Below, piece by piece: positions 37,046-45,576 of a stretch of 64,000 bases of DNA (positions are counted from its first letter, which is position 1; every line of letters begins with the position of its first letter). Both the position numbers and the translations under genes were made by a program. Location: the NCBI RefSeq assembly GCF_020524285.1, contig NZ_JAIVKX010000017.1, forward strand, positions 124,001 to 188,000, read 5' to 3'. The notes below the pieces were generated by a model. That model was not told where the DNA came from. It saw only the letters and a program-made list of their open reading frames with translations, and did no database searches. The DNA is from Alloyangia pacifica (GTDB lineage: Bacteria > Pseudomonadota > Alphaproteobacteria > Rhodobacterales > Rhodobacteraceae).

Positions 37046-37690
37046 TCAGCCCGCGCGCGCGACCGGCGCCCTTTTCTTCGACCTGTTCGGAGTCGGGCCA
37101 AGGATATCTTGGAAAGGTATGCCCATTAGCGCCTCTGCCATCAGCACGACCTCGGCCGAGGCGCGCGCGTCCTCGCCCGCGTCGTGATGGCGGAAGTCCA
37201 GCCCCAGTGCGCTCTTGAGATGGCCGAGCCCGTGCCCCCCATTGCCCTTGAACTCAGGCCAGGCGCGTCGCGCGACCCGGACGCTATCATGCCATTTCAG
37301 GGGAGCGGATATACGGCCGCATGCTTCGGTCGCAGCTCGGAACGCCCGGGCGTCGAACGAGCTGTGCTGGAACAGCATGTGCCGCTCAAGGAAGTCGCCT
37401 ATTGCGTCCAGAAATTCCTCGAACCGAGGTTCCCCCAAGACATGCTCGGGGCGGATGCCATGGATCTGGATATTCATTCCCGCAAAATGACAGCGCGGGT
37501 CGATCAGAAGGGTGACAACCTCTTCCAGGCCAGTCTCGCCGACGCAGGCGAGGCCGATCTGGCAGATACTGCTGGCGTCCGAATTGGCCGTTTCAACATC
37601 GATCGCGATAAACCTGTAGGTCTTCGACAAGACGGCCTCGAGGGCGCGGAAGGCGTCTGGCGCTGAAGCGCGAAGAGTATAACTGACCAT
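37046..37690 (-). CDS. 3'-5' exonuclease, DnaQ/RNase T-like
   Basis: A 214-residue protein of the DEDD exonuclease fold: motif Exo I FIAIDVETANSDASSICQIG (residues about 36-55), Exo II-like MLFQHSSFDARAF, and Exo III HDAGEDARASAEV, the DEDDh arrangement with His about five residues before the Asp. Such stand-alone proofreading-type domains act in DNA repair, replication fidelity or RNA trimming. ATG 37690 was chosen as the family start; the longer frame to 37780 lacks resemblance. It is on the same strand as the recombinase upstream, 307 bases away. Confidence 0.82.
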   Translation of the reverse strand: MVSYTLRASAPDAFRALEAVLSKTYRFIAIDVETANSDASSICQIGLACVGETGLEEVVTLLIDPRCHFAGMNIQIHGIRPEHVLGEPRFEEFLDAIGDFLERHMLFQHSSFDARAFRAATEACGRISAPLKWHDSVRVARRAWPEFKGNGGHGLGHLKSALGLDFRHHDAGEDARASAEVVLMAEALMGIPFQDILGPTPNRSKKRAPVARAG

Positions 37691-37996
37691 GTCTGACCCA
37701 GTTCGGATTTTAGTGTCTTGGATGCGTAGTGCATCTTCCAGGCATCCCAGAGTCAACTGGCTGCGGTGGCGTCGTCGCAAAGGGCGGGTAAGCGCGCCGC
37801 ACCGAACCTTGCAGTTGCGGTTCAGCGGATGGCCGGAGGCAGCCCTTATCTGCCCTCCATGCTCGCCCCAGCATGAAGCCCGGCACCGACACGTAGGGCG
37901 GAAAGCCGAAGTTCGCTGCGGGCACCTACGAAGGTCTGCTCAGGCGCTATCTATTGTGGAACCCAGGGCCGCCCGCGTTAAGACGGCCCTGTTCGT

Positions 37997-38629
37997 TCAA
38001 AGCTCTACGGCTTCAGCGATGGCGAGGGCGTCCTCAAGTTCCACGCCCAGATAGCGCACCGTGCTGTCCATTTTGGTGTGTCCAAGCAGAAGCTGAACCG
38101 CGCGCAGGTTTCCGGTCTTACGGTAGATTTGCGCGACCTTGGTCCGGCGCATCGAGTGCGTACCATAAGCACTTGCTTCGAGCCCGATCGAAGTCACCCA
38201 ATCTCGGACGAGACGCGCGTACTGCCGCGTTGAAATGTGGGGGCGGTCGTGAAAGCGGCCCGGCCACAGGTGTTGCGAGCCGATCATCATGGGATCGTCC
38301 AGCCAAGCGGCGAGAGAGTTCCGGGTGCCTTCGGCGATCTCGAAACGGACCGGTTTTCGCGTTTTACTCTGAATGATCGAGGCGCGCTGCTTGACCTGGC
38401 CGGCGGCGTAGACATCTGCCACCTTCAGCCTGACCAGGTCGCAGCCGCGCAGCTTGCTATCGATGGCGAGATTGAACAGCGCGAGGTCGCGAGCGTTGCC
38501 TGAGATTTCAAGCCGAACGCGGATCGCCCAAACATGCTTTGGCAGGAGCGGGCGCTTCTGACCAACGATGCGCCCTTTGTTCCATGCCGGACGGCAGGCG
38601 CGGATGGCGGGCAGGTTTGCGATAGACAT
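37997..38629 (-). CDS. Tyrosine recombinase / site-specific integrase
   Basis: The 210-residue protein starts at ATG 38629 with GGAGGAT upstream. It has the catalytic set of tyrosine recombinases: Arg in SKLRGCDLVRL, THSMRRTKVAQIY (His-x-x-Arg), LLGHTKMDSTVRY with the second His and the nucleophile Tyr. It lacks an SAM-like N-terminal core-binding domain of usual size, so it is one of the short integrases common on plasmids and islands of Rhodobacteraceae. It may mark the accessory segment as mobile or formerly mobile. No tRNA attachment site is visible next to it. Confidence 0.88.
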   Translation of the reverse strand: MSIANLPAIRACRPAWNKGRIVGQKRPLLPKHVWAIRVRLEISGNARDLALFNLAIDSKLRGCDLVRLKVADVYAAGQVKQRASIIQSKTRKPVRFEIAEGTRNSLAAWLDDPMMIGSQHLWPGRFHDRPHISTRQYARLVRDWVTSIGLEASAYGTHSMRRTKVAQIYRKTGNLRAVQLLLGHTKMDSTVRYLGVELEDALAIAEAVEL

Positions 38630-39020
38630 GGCGATCCTCCGATCCACCTCCCCCAGCCCCATCGCCAACCCAACGTTGGCAAATCAGGATACCATGAAGA
38701 CATGCAGGAGCAGAGATAGTCTGCGCGGAGCTGTTCCAAGATGCTCGCCACGACAGGCAGAGTGGCTTCTTCGCATATGGAACACTGCCGCGAAAGGCTC
38801 CAGACCGTGCGGCGGAACCACCGGCCGTTTACACGCCTGAATCTGCGAATAGGGAGATGATCAATCGACTTTCGGTTCAAGCCCAAGTGCCACAGTACAA
38901 CATTAGCTCCAAAGCTTGGACATCTGGCCGTCTTTTTGAAAGTCGGCAGCACCGACTACGGCAGGATTTGCAAAGAGGAGATACGCCTCTTTCAGCGCCC
39001 GGCGCTTGGCGCGCGACCCA
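38630..39020. other. Gene-free stretch upstream of the integrase
   Basis: About 390 bases. A long minus-strand frame crosses it (RRFRRVNGRWFRR and flanking residues) but has no recognisable domain or ribosome site, and overlaps the integrase in another frame. I see no confident feature. Confidence 0.4.
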
Positions 39021-39272
39021 TCAAGCCATGGCCGCTTGCTTGAAGCCTGCCAAGCGGGCGGCCTTTAGGAAAGCATTGCGGGCATCGTCGACGGAGTTCA
39101 TGCATTCCATGGCCGCCTCCACCTTCGCCAAGGCGGTCTGTTGCGCCGCATCGGCCACCGGCCATTTCCGGCGCAGCCAGTAATGTACCTTCTCGATCGT
39201 GCAGAAGCGCGTAACGTCCCCGTCTTTCGGGTCAATCAGGATAAGAGGGTCACCCCAGAAAATTTCCATCAT
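39021..39272 (-). CDS. DUF982 domain-containing small protein
   Basis: An 83-residue protein with a DUF982-like pattern: DVTRFCTIEKVHYWLRRKWPVADAA followed by VEAAMECMNSVDDARNAFLKAARLAGF. The family is common in alphaproteobacteria, often on plasmids, and has no known function. Its ATG at 39272 overlaps the stop of a 39-codon frame upstream (39269-39388), an arrangement suggesting translational coupling. A second ATG follows at once (39269). Confidence 0.75.
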   Translation of the reverse strand: MMEIFWGDPLILIDPKDGDVTRFCTIEKVHYWLRRKWPVADAAQQTALAKVEAAMECMNSVDDARNAFLKAARLAGFKQAAMA

Positions 39273-39388
39273 ATGTGTTGTCTTTCGTATTCGTGAGGCC
39301 TGGTGACGACGCTGGCGACCACTCTCGCGAGTTGCTCCATCGGCGGCGCCTGCGGCGTGGGAAAATGTTCGGACGCAGGAACGCTCAT
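39269..39388 (-). CDS. Possible 39-residue leader or small protein overlapping the DUF982 gene
   Basis: From ATG 39388 the frame reads MSVPASEHFPTPQAPPMEQL and ends with TGA overlapping the ATG of the DUF982 gene (ATGA). The overlap argues for a real coupled frame, but the upstream ribosome site is weak and I recognise no family. Chance is a fair alternative. Confidence 0.35.
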   Translation of the reverse strand: MSVPASEHFPTPQAPPMEQLARVVASVVTRPHEYERQHI

Positions 39389-39643
39389 GCGCTCAAGGTC
39401 GCCGGATTGGGTGGGGCCGGGACATCGTCAAGATAGATGAATGTCGCCCGGCCAAAATTCGAGGCGCAGATGTTTCTGCGCTGGCAGCCCAACCAGTGGG
39501 CTGAAGAAAATTGCCGCTCCGAAGTCGCTCAAGGTTGTTCCTTGCGGTGCGGTTCGGGCGGGAAATGATAGCTTGAAGGGGCCGTTTTCATTGGGATTGG
39601 CCCAGCTTGCGGCCCTCGAAAGGGTGAGCCGTCGCGCCGGAAT

Positions 39644-39808
39644 TTATTCCGACTTTTCCTCGGTGGGCTGTGCTGCGGGCTTGGCAACCGGCGTCGGCGG
39701 TGTCCGGAATTTCTGGAAGCCGAAAGTTTTCGCTCCAGGGCGTTTCTTTGCCGGCTGGCTCAGGAAGTCCTTGAGGTCCAGCTGTTTTTTCGAAGGCGAA
39801 TAGCCCAT
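39644..39808 (-). CDS. Small basic protein of unknown function
   Basis: A 54-residue frame, short enough to be overlooked, from ATG 39808 with AGAGGA 7 bases upstream: MGYSPSKKQLDLKDFLSQPA, then a Lys/Pro/Thr-rich stretch (KKRPGAKTFGFQKFRTPPTP) ending in EEKSE. The ribosome site and regular composition support a real gene. It may be intrinsically disordered. It lies between the DUF982 and CspA genes on the same strand. Confidence 0.6.
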   Translation of the reverse strand: MGYSPSKKQLDLKDFLSQPAKKRPGAKTFGFQKFRTPPTPVAKPAAQPTEEKSE

Positions 39809-40055
39809 GTCTCTTTCCTCTAAATGGTCAAAGTGAATGGAAGCTGCCGCAGGTCAAGCCCTGCAGCAGCTCCTCCAGGTGAGACTGATGCGGAATGGTC
39901 GAGACCCACAGGAGGGGCCAATCCACTCGACGCGCTCACCCGGAATTCCGATCTACTTGGCCCGAAGTGTGCGGGCCGATCAGATCGTCGTCGGCAATCG
40001 CGAGACGGCGCCGCACGGGCAATCCAACCCTTCAGCGCCGGCCGCGTCTTGGCGG

Positions 40056-40283
40056 TTACGTCTTGTCGCGCGCTTCGCGAGCAGCTTTGAGGCGCGCCAG
40101 CTTTTCGGCGCGCTCGTCGGCTTCTTCTTTAAGCACGCGCTTGGCGCCCGCCGTGATCTTGTCGAGCTGGGTTTCCGGCCCGGTCCGCTTCTCACCGGAC
40201 GTCCCCTTGGGCTGCCGCGGTTGCCCGCCGTTCCCGGATTGCGCCGGAATGCCCTTCAGCAGATCGTCCAGCGAGCGCTTCAA
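40056..40283 (-). CDS. Small charged protein encoded in overlap with cspA
   Basis: A 75-residue, highly charged protein (LDDLLKGIPAQSGNGG, then KITAGAKRVLKEEADERAEKLARLKAAREARDKT). The C-terminal half is a predicted single helix rich in Lys, Arg and Glu. Its ATG overlaps the cspA stop (ATGA), so it is translated with the cold-shock protein. Possibly an RNA- or nucleoid-associated helper; this is inference. No known domain. Confidence 0.65.
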   Translation of the reverse strand: MKRSLDDLLKGIPAQSGNGGQPRQPKGTSGEKRTGPETQLDKITAGAKRVLKEEADERAEKLARLKAAREARDKT

Positions 40284-40486
40284 GCCAGGGCCAGATTGCT
40301 GGCGGACTCGCGACCGTCGCGGCCTGTCTCGACATCGAAAGTCACGTTCTGACCGTCGTCGATGCGCGTAATGCCAGCGCGTTCAAGCGCCGTGACGTGC
40401 AGAAAGATATCCTTGTCGCCGCTTTCCGGCGCGATGAAGCCGAAGCCCTTGGTGCTGTTGAACCATTTTACGGTGCCATTGGCCAT
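40280..40486 (-). CDS. cspA: Cold shock protein, CspA family
   Basis: The 68-residue OB-fold protein begins MANGTVKWFNSTKGFGFIAP and contains both RNA-binding motifs, KGFGFI and DIFLHVTAL. Such proteins bind single-stranded RNA and DNA, melt structure in messenger RNA and may be induced by cold or constitutive. The usual length is 67-70. GGAGAC precedes the ATG. It is followed in overlap by the small charged protein. Confidence 0.93.
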   Translation of the reverse strand: MANGTVKWFNSTKGFGFIAPESGDKDIFLHVTALERAGITRIDDGQNVTFDVETGRDGRESASNLALA

Positions 40487-40778
40487 GTCCGTAGTCTCCT
40501 GAATATGCTGCCCGCGACATGCGGCAGCCCGGCAAATGTCGATCCAAGACGATCAACCGAAACCGGGTCAGCGGAAGCAGCATTTCGAAGAGAAAAGCGT
40601 AAGCTCATTACATGTGGAGACTGCCGGGCAGGTTTACAAGGACAATCGGAAGTTGGTGAAAATTAAGTTCTGCCCGAGCGAAGCCGATGCGTCCGGCACA
40701 CGGTCCCACTCTTGGGCGGCTTATTGATTTACCGTGAAGATGCCAATATCGGCGCACCGATCTTAGGGGCCTGAACGT

Positions 40779-41651
40779 TCAAGGACCATCCACGCTCACG
40801 CTCACTCCCACCTCCAGAGAGAGAAGATCGCAACCCCTCCCGTAGTACCCGCCACTCACCGGCGTCACCTGGGCAATGTTGCGCGCGACCGCCACCGGGA
40901 TGAGGTTCGCCGCACCGACGGAGCGATTGGTCGGGTCGAAGGCGATCCAACCCGCCCCGGGAACGAAGACCTCAACCCAGGCGTGGGTCGAGCCCGCGCC
41001 GGATGAGCCAAGGTTTTCCTCTGCGGGGTCGTGAAGATAGCCGGAGACCAGCCGCGCGCCAAAGCCAAGCGTGCGCACAGCCTCGGCAAAGAGGACCGCG
41101 ATATCCCGACACGAGCCCCAGCCTCTGTCCAGGGTTTCGAGCGGCCCCTGAGTCCCTTCCGACGAGCGGCTTTGATAGGAAATCCACGCGTTCACCCCGT
41201 TCGCCACGTCCTTGAGCAGCGACAGGGTGTCGGTCGGCCATTCCATGACAAAGCAATCTACCCAGCGCGCCAGCCTGCCGGCGTGGTCAGCATACTGGGG
41301 CTGGGCGAGCGGCCCAAGATCGGTCCAATGATCGCCCTCGTAACGAAAGGGGTAGGACGCCGCTGAGGCGGCAATCGCAAAGATCGGCCAAGTCGGAGCA
41401 CTCAACTCCACCGTCATCCGCGATTGGATGCACAAAAGCTCGGAGGAGGTGTCGAAGGTGGCCGATGCGACCGCGTTGCCAGCGACGTCCTGAGCCCAGT
41501 CGATCCGTGCGGAGGGTGAGATCTGCAGATCGAATGCGATCAGGCGCAGGTCTCTCGTCTCTCGGGGGCGCAGCATTAGTCGATGGGGGCCGATGGCCAC
41601 GGCTGTTCCGTAGCGGTACGTTGTGATGTGTGAGATGTTCAGCGTCGTCAT
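40779..41651 (-). CDS. Transglutaminase-like cysteine protease family protein
   Basis: A 290-residue protein with an N-terminal beta domain (NISHITTYRYGTAVAIGPHRLMLRPR) and a transglutaminase core: Cys in RGWGSCRDIAVLFAEAVRTLGFGARLVSGYL, His in STHAWVEVFVPGAGWIAFDPTNR, followed by Asp. This is the predicted bacterial transglutaminase-like cysteine peptidase set; true substrates are unknown. It is the last gene of a three-gene operon, 8 bases after the zinc-ribbon gene. A paralogue lies at 42868-43710. In many proteobacteria such genes sit with alpha-E and ATP-grasp proteins; those are not here. Confidence 0.88.
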   Translation of the reverse strand: MTTLNISHITTYRYGTAVAIGPHRLMLRPRETRDLRLIAFDLQISPSARIDWAQDVAGNAVASATFDTSSELLCIQSRMTVELSAPTWPIFAIAASAASYPFRYEGDHWTDLGPLAQPQYADHAGRLARWVDCFVMEWPTDTLSLLKDVANGVNAWISYQSRSSEGTQGPLETLDRGWGSCRDIAVLFAEAVRTLGFGARLVSGYLHDPAEENLGSSGAGSTHAWVEVFVPGAGWIAFDPTNRSVGAANLIPVAVARNIAQVTPVSGGYYGRGCDLLSLEVGVSVSVDGP

Positions 41652-41659
41652 CAGAGGTC

Positions 41660-41872
41660 CTACGGGCCGACGCCGGAGGACCGACGCCCGACAGGGCGCG
41701 AGCCGGCCGGCAGCGACGATCGCCAGGTGGCGGAACGTTTGCAGTGAGCACAAATTCTCTCGCCGAAACCTGTGCTCAAGAAACGCGCACCGCAACGCAG
41801 ACATTTACGCTCTGCTTCCACGTCACCGCGGGCCTTGGTCAAAGCCAGCGGCGCTTCTTCATCTTCGGTCAT
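41660..41872 (-). CDS. Small zinc-ribbon protein
   Basis: A 70-residue protein with the zinc-ribbon pattern CLRCGARFLSTGFGERICAHC (spacing C-x2-C-x14-C-x2-C). It overlaps the stop of the preceding 101-residue gene by 4 bases (ATGA) and ends 8 bases before the transglutaminase gene, so the three are co-expressed. Possibly a nucleic-acid or protein-binding adaptor; that is inference. Confidence 0.7.
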   Translation of the reverse strand: MTEDEEAPLALTKARGDVEAERKCLRCGARFLSTGFGERICAHCKRSATWRSSLPAGSRPVGRRSSGVGP

Positions 41873-42174
41873 AGTTTCGTCCCTTCGCGTTCCTTGAGCA
41901 GATCGAGGTCCTTGAGCGCCTCTTCGATGATCGTCTTGATCATGGCCTCTCTGACTTCTGGCTCATTCTGGTGTTGCCGCAGCAAGATACGCACCTGCTC
42001 CATCGCCTCGATCCACCGGCGCAATGAATCTGCCAGCAACATCACGTCGATTTCGACGCCGTCGTGATCGAGATGGGCCAGAAGTCCGGAGTTCGCCGCC
42101 ATACGGCGAATGCGGCTTTCGAGCCGTCCATTGGGCGTCCTGTGACGGTCGAGATCGATGGGAAGATTTGTCAT
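41869..42174 (-). CDS. Conserved small helical protein of unknown function
   Basis: The 101-residue product (TNLPIDLDRHRTPNGRLESR then LRRWIEAMEQVRILLRQHQNEPEVREAMIKTIIEEALKDLDLL) is predicted largely helical. No domain is recognised. It is the first gene of the unit with the zinc ribbon and the transglutaminase, with a 4-base overlap. The ribosome site before ATG 42174 is weak. Confidence 0.6.
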   Translation of the reverse strand: MTNLPIDLDRHRTPNGRLESRIRRMAANSGLLAHLDHDGVEIDVMLLADSLRRWIEAMEQVRILLRQHQNEPEVREAMIKTIIEEALKDLDLLKEREGTKL

Positions 42175-42238
42175 GGCCCGGGAGCCCGACGTGCCGGCGT
42201 CATCGCACGTCCCCGAAACCGGCGCGTGTCAAGACGCC

Positions 42239-42733
42239 TCATTCGCCAATGCCCGGCCGAGAAGACCCGGAACACGGGAACATGTCGGGCTTGCTCCCCA
42301 CGCCTGCTGCGGCAGGGTGGTCCCCGCGAGCACGATGCCGATGAATGCTGCTCCCGGGTGATCTTGTGGCATAGTAGTGCCGCAAGTCTCGCTCGCTGAC
42401 GCCATCCGCCAGCATCACCATGCGAATGAGTGGATCGGCCAGCATCTTCTCAAGGAATGTGTCCCTCAGCTCCGTCTCCCCCATCCTGTCTTTCGCCATG
42501 GCCAGTTCCAGATCGCCAAGCGGGACGGTCAGGGTGCGTGCGAGGCCTGGGTGAGCGATCTGTGGATGCAGATGGACGAGAACTGACGACGCAAGGGTTT
42601 CGTCCGCTCCTCTGGCACCCAATGGCGGTAATTCGGTCTCGATGAGGTACTCGCCCGCTGGCAGGGTTTCATCAAAACTCTCAAGTTCAAAGGAATTCAG
42701 AAAGACAACGATGGTGGGGATCGGAGTGCGCAT
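42239..42733 (-). CDS. Protein of unknown function
   Basis: From ATG 42733, preceded by GGGAG at about 7 bases, the frame encodes 164 residues: RTPIPTIVVFLNSFELESFDETLPAGEYLIETE, then MVMLADGVSERDLRHYYATR near residue 120. The last 40 residues are rich in Gly, Ser, His and Arg and differ in character, so the ancestral protein may have ended near residue 125 and the stop been lost. It sits between the two transglutaminase-type genes on the same strand. Confidence 0.55.
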   Translation of the reverse strand: MRTPIPTIVVFLNSFELESFDETLPAGEYLIETELPPLGARGADETLASSVLVHLHPQIAHPGLARTLTVPLGDLELAMAKDRMGETELRDTFLEKMLADPLIRMVMLADGVSERDLRHYYATRSPGSSIHRHRARGDHPAAAGVGSKPDMFPCSGSSRPGIGE

Positions 42734-42867
42734 GTCTGGTCTCCCAAAAAGTGTCGTTGGTATGTAGCCGTGGGTGGAACCGAAAAGCGCCATTGCTGAT
42801 CTGGCCCTGTGATCAGCGGCTGCATGCGGATCAAGCACCAGACGCCTTGATGAAACGCCAAAAGCCC

Positions 42868-43710
42868 TCAGTTGAAGGCCTCCGCCTCCTCAAGACTCCC
42901 GGTCGGCTCCGCTTCCTCCGTCCAGACCTGAAATCCGGTCAGCGTATTCGGCCCGAAAGTCTGCGTCAGCGGAACGTCCGCCGCGTCTCGACCTCGGGCT
43001 ATGAGGATCCGCGCGGTCCGACGCGTGTTGTTTCGCGGATCGAAGACCCACCATCGCCCGTCGAGGAACACTTCCATCCAGGCCGCAAAATCGCCCGCGG
43101 GGTGTGGCTCCGGCTCACCGATATCGCTCAGGTAGCCCGTGCAGTATCGTGCAGGAATGTTCATGCACCGGCAGAATGTTATCGCAAGATGGGCAAAGTC
43201 GCGACAGACGCCATGCCGGGCGGACAGTGCCTGTGATGCCGTGCGCGTCGCATCGGCCTTCATGTAATCGAACCTGATCGTCTGGTGGACGTGGTCACAG
43301 ATGGCTTGGACACGTGCCCAGCCCGGGGTGGTGCCTTCGAAGAGCTGCCATGCCTCCTCGGATAGGATGTCGGTGTCGCAGTAGCGGCTTCCCAGCAGGA
43401 ACACGAGCGTCTCGAACGGCAGGTCTTCGACATTGTGTTGCCGCGCCGCCGGGGACGTCGGATCGGGCTGCCCGGTATCGTGGAAGATGCCGCTGCTGGA
43501 CAAGGTGAACTCTCCAGCCGGTGCCAGCATCCGCGTACACCAATTGCCGAAACCGTCGCGATAGCTTTCAAGCGAGACGCTGGGGGACGTGACAAGATAG
43601 TCCGCCTGCTCGAGATCGCCGAAGCGCGAGTAGTGGACGTTCAGCATCGCGATCAACGGTGTCGGCTGCACGAAATCATACTGCAGGCGGCACCCTATTC
43701 TAACTCGCAT
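42868..43710 (-). CDS. Transglutaminase-like cysteine protease family protein
   Basis: A 280-residue paralogue of the protein at 40779. It begins MRVRIGCRLQYDFVQPTPLI, with AAGGAGA before the ATG at 43710. Catalytic Cys is in SARHGVCRDFAHLAITFCRCMNIPARYCTGYL and His in AWMEVFLDGRWWVFDPRNN, with the Asp following. The N-terminal beta domain is more divergent from the other copy. Having two family members within 3 kb suggests they act together on peptide or protein substrates; the substrate is unknown. Confidence 0.88.
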   Translation of the reverse strand: MRVRIGCRLQYDFVQPTPLIAMLNVHYSRFGDLEQADYLVTSPSVSLESYRDGFGNWCTRMLAPAGEFTLSSSGIFHDTGQPDPTSPAARQHNVEDLPFETLVFLLGSRYCDTDILSEEAWQLFEGTTPGWARVQAICDHVHQTIRFDYMKADATRTASQALSARHGVCRDFAHLAITFCRCMNIPARYCTGYLSDIGEPEPHPAGDFAAWMEVFLDGRWWVFDPRNNTRRTARILIARGRDAADVPLTQTFGPNTLTGFQVWTEEAEPTGSLEEAEAFN

Positions 43711-44438
43711 TTGGATCTCCTTGGCGCTGCATGTGCGCGGATGGTGTTGCAGGAACTTGCGCCGGGACCGAGCCATCGCGGCGGTTTTCGGGTGATGCAA
43801 GGGCCGAATGTGTATCAGGGTGCGCGCGCGGTCAGGCAGGCCTTGGCTGCGTCCGGGTCCGATTTCTCAGCGCCGGGGATCGTCTTCCAGACTGCTGAAA
43901 TACATGCACCTTCTCTGCATTGGGAGCGAGGGCTCGGATTGTTCGCACCTTCGCATCGTACCTCGCACCATCATCGGACCCTCCCAGGTGAACCCGAGCA
44001 TCGCAAGAGCAACAGGCCCCGGCACTCCAAACGCCTCGCTTGATCCAGGAGGCAGTCTTCATAGTTCGGTCCCCCATGGAAGTGAGCGCATGCCCCACCG
44101 CTCTTGGTGAAAATGCCTCACTGGTGTTAGGGCATCGATGAGGGTCGCGCGCTTACACATGTTAGCGGCTTCTCGCGGGGCAGGTCCGCGGGGCCGAATA
44201 GCTGTTGGCGCGCGGGCACGCATAAAGGATCGGCAGTTTGCAAACCTTGCGTCGCCGCGAAAATCCGAAAACCCGCGACATGTGCGCCATGGAAACAAAA
44301 GATTGATGGTTTGCGAAGCGCCCGATCCAGCGATGCTTTTTGGTGCTTTAGGGCCGAACGCGCCAAAAGAAATCGGGCAACTCTCGGGTCTTGGTTCCGT
44401 CAATTTAAGGCCACTGTCCAATGCGCGGCTACACCGGG
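43711..44438. other. 728-bp stretch with no confident gene, perhaps a degraded small secreted-protein gene
   Basis: On the minus strand a frame from ATG 44062 (MKTASWIKRGVWSAGACCSC, then YDAKVRTIRALAPNAEKV) resembles the start of an exported protein. A different frame just after (GAEKSDPDAAKACLTARAP) also looks coding, which would fit a gene broken by frameshifts. This is a guess from composition. The right-hand half must contain the leader of nothing obvious and the terminator region of the Crp/Fnr gene. Confidence 0.3.
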
Positions 44439-45179
44439 TCATGCTCCGGAGAGCAACGGCCCTTCTTGGTCCAAGTAGGTCGGATCAAAATCCGCGAGCG
44501 TCACCAGCCCGTCGTAATCCTCGAACGACACGTGGCCGTCTCGAAAGGTGACCAGCCCTTTTTCCCGCAATTGCCGTAGCACGCGATTCACATGGATGGC
44601 ACTCAGACCCAGGGCATCCGCCAGGTGGTACTGCGTCAATGGGCAGTCATATCCATCTCGCCCCCCCAGCCCGACCAGCGACAGACGGGCCGCGAGTTCC
44701 AGAAGGAAATGCGCCATGCGCGCCGCGGCATCACGCCGACCGATCCCGACAAGGTGCTCGACCACCATGGCCTCGTCCCGCGACGCGGCCCAGAATATCG
44801 CGGTCGCCAAGCGCGGCATCTGCGTGAGGAGATTCAGAAGATCGTCCGACAACACCTCGATCGCCTCGATGTCGGTGATTGGTTCGAAACTATGGTCTGA
44901 CGTGCGAAGAAGGACGCTTCGCAGGCCGAGGAAATCCCCCGGGATCTGGACATCGACGATCTGCCGGGTACCGTCTGCCTGAACCTTGTAGGAACAGGCC
45001 CAGCCGGCGGCGAGCACGTAGGCCGCTTGCCGCGATTGCCCCTGATAGACGAGGTCTCTCCCGACCGAAAAGGACCTGCGACGCTCATGGAGGCGCTCAA
45101 GCATCGCAGTCTCGCTTTCATTCAATAGCGCGAACGCCGACAGCTTGCGGGTGAGAGGGCTGTCTGTTCCGGCAGTCAT
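44439..45179 (-). CDS. Crp/Fnr family transcriptional regulator
   Basis: A 246-residue regulator: N-terminal cyclic-nucleotide-binding-like beta-roll (SFSVGRDLVYQGQSRQAAYVLAAGWACSYKVQADGTRQIVDVQIPGDFLGLRSVL) and a C-terminal winged helix (PLTQYHLADALGLSAIHVNRVLRQLREKGLVTF). No FNR-type cysteine cluster is present at the N-terminus, so a [4Fe-4S] oxygen sensor is unlikely. The ATG at 45179 follows GAGGCG. It is divergent from the 82-residue protein gene to the right. The target is unknown. Confidence 0.9.
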   Translation of the reverse strand: MTAGTDSPLTRKLSAFALLNESETAMLERLHERRRSFSVGRDLVYQGQSRQAAYVLAAGWACSYKVQADGTRQIVDVQIPGDFLGLRSVLLRTSDHSFEPITDIEAIEVLSDDLLNLLTQMPRLATAIFWAASRDEAMVVEHLVGIGRRDAAARMAHFLLELAARLSLVGLGGRDGYDCPLTQYHLADALGLSAIHVNRVLRQLREKGLVTFRDGHVSFEDYDGLVTLADFDPTYLDQEGPLLSGA

Positions 45180-45327
45180 TGGCGCCTCACTGGGTTCAGA
45201 ATTTCGTGACCCCAAAAAATCGAACTGACTGCTTCAGGTTAGTTCACCATAGCAGCCTATCGGTCAAAGTGCAGACCTACAATCGGACAGCCGCTTTTTC
45301 CCGGTTCATGAAGGAGGTAAGATCAAG

Positions 45328-45576
45328 ATGTCTGACCATGTCGAATATCTCGGCGTTGCCGCGGTCTCCATTTGCGAAGCACTCCTGTTGGCCCTGAAAG
45401 AGAGCGACATCCTCCCCGACGGCGAGATAATGGGAGTTTTGAAGGATGCCGCCGCGACACATGAAAACGCGGCAAAAGCGTCCCAGCAGCCAGCCGTCAT
45501 CGAAATGCACCGCGAAGTCGCGTCGGTCATCAACGGCATGATCGCCGGCCGAGCGACGATCATCTTCCAGGGCTGA
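45328..45576 (+). CDS. Small protein of unknown function
   Basis: An 82-residue, acidic, helix-rich protein (SDHVEYLGVAAVSICEALLLALKESDILPDGEIMGVLKDAAATHENAA). A strong ribosome site AAGGAGGT lies 9 bases before the ATG. It is divergent from the Crp/Fnr regulator, which may control it. I do not recognise the family. Confidence 0.7.
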   Translation: MSDHVEYLGVAAVSICEALLLALKESDILPDGEIMGVLKDAAATHENAAKASQQPAVIEMHREVASVINGMIAGRATIIFQG

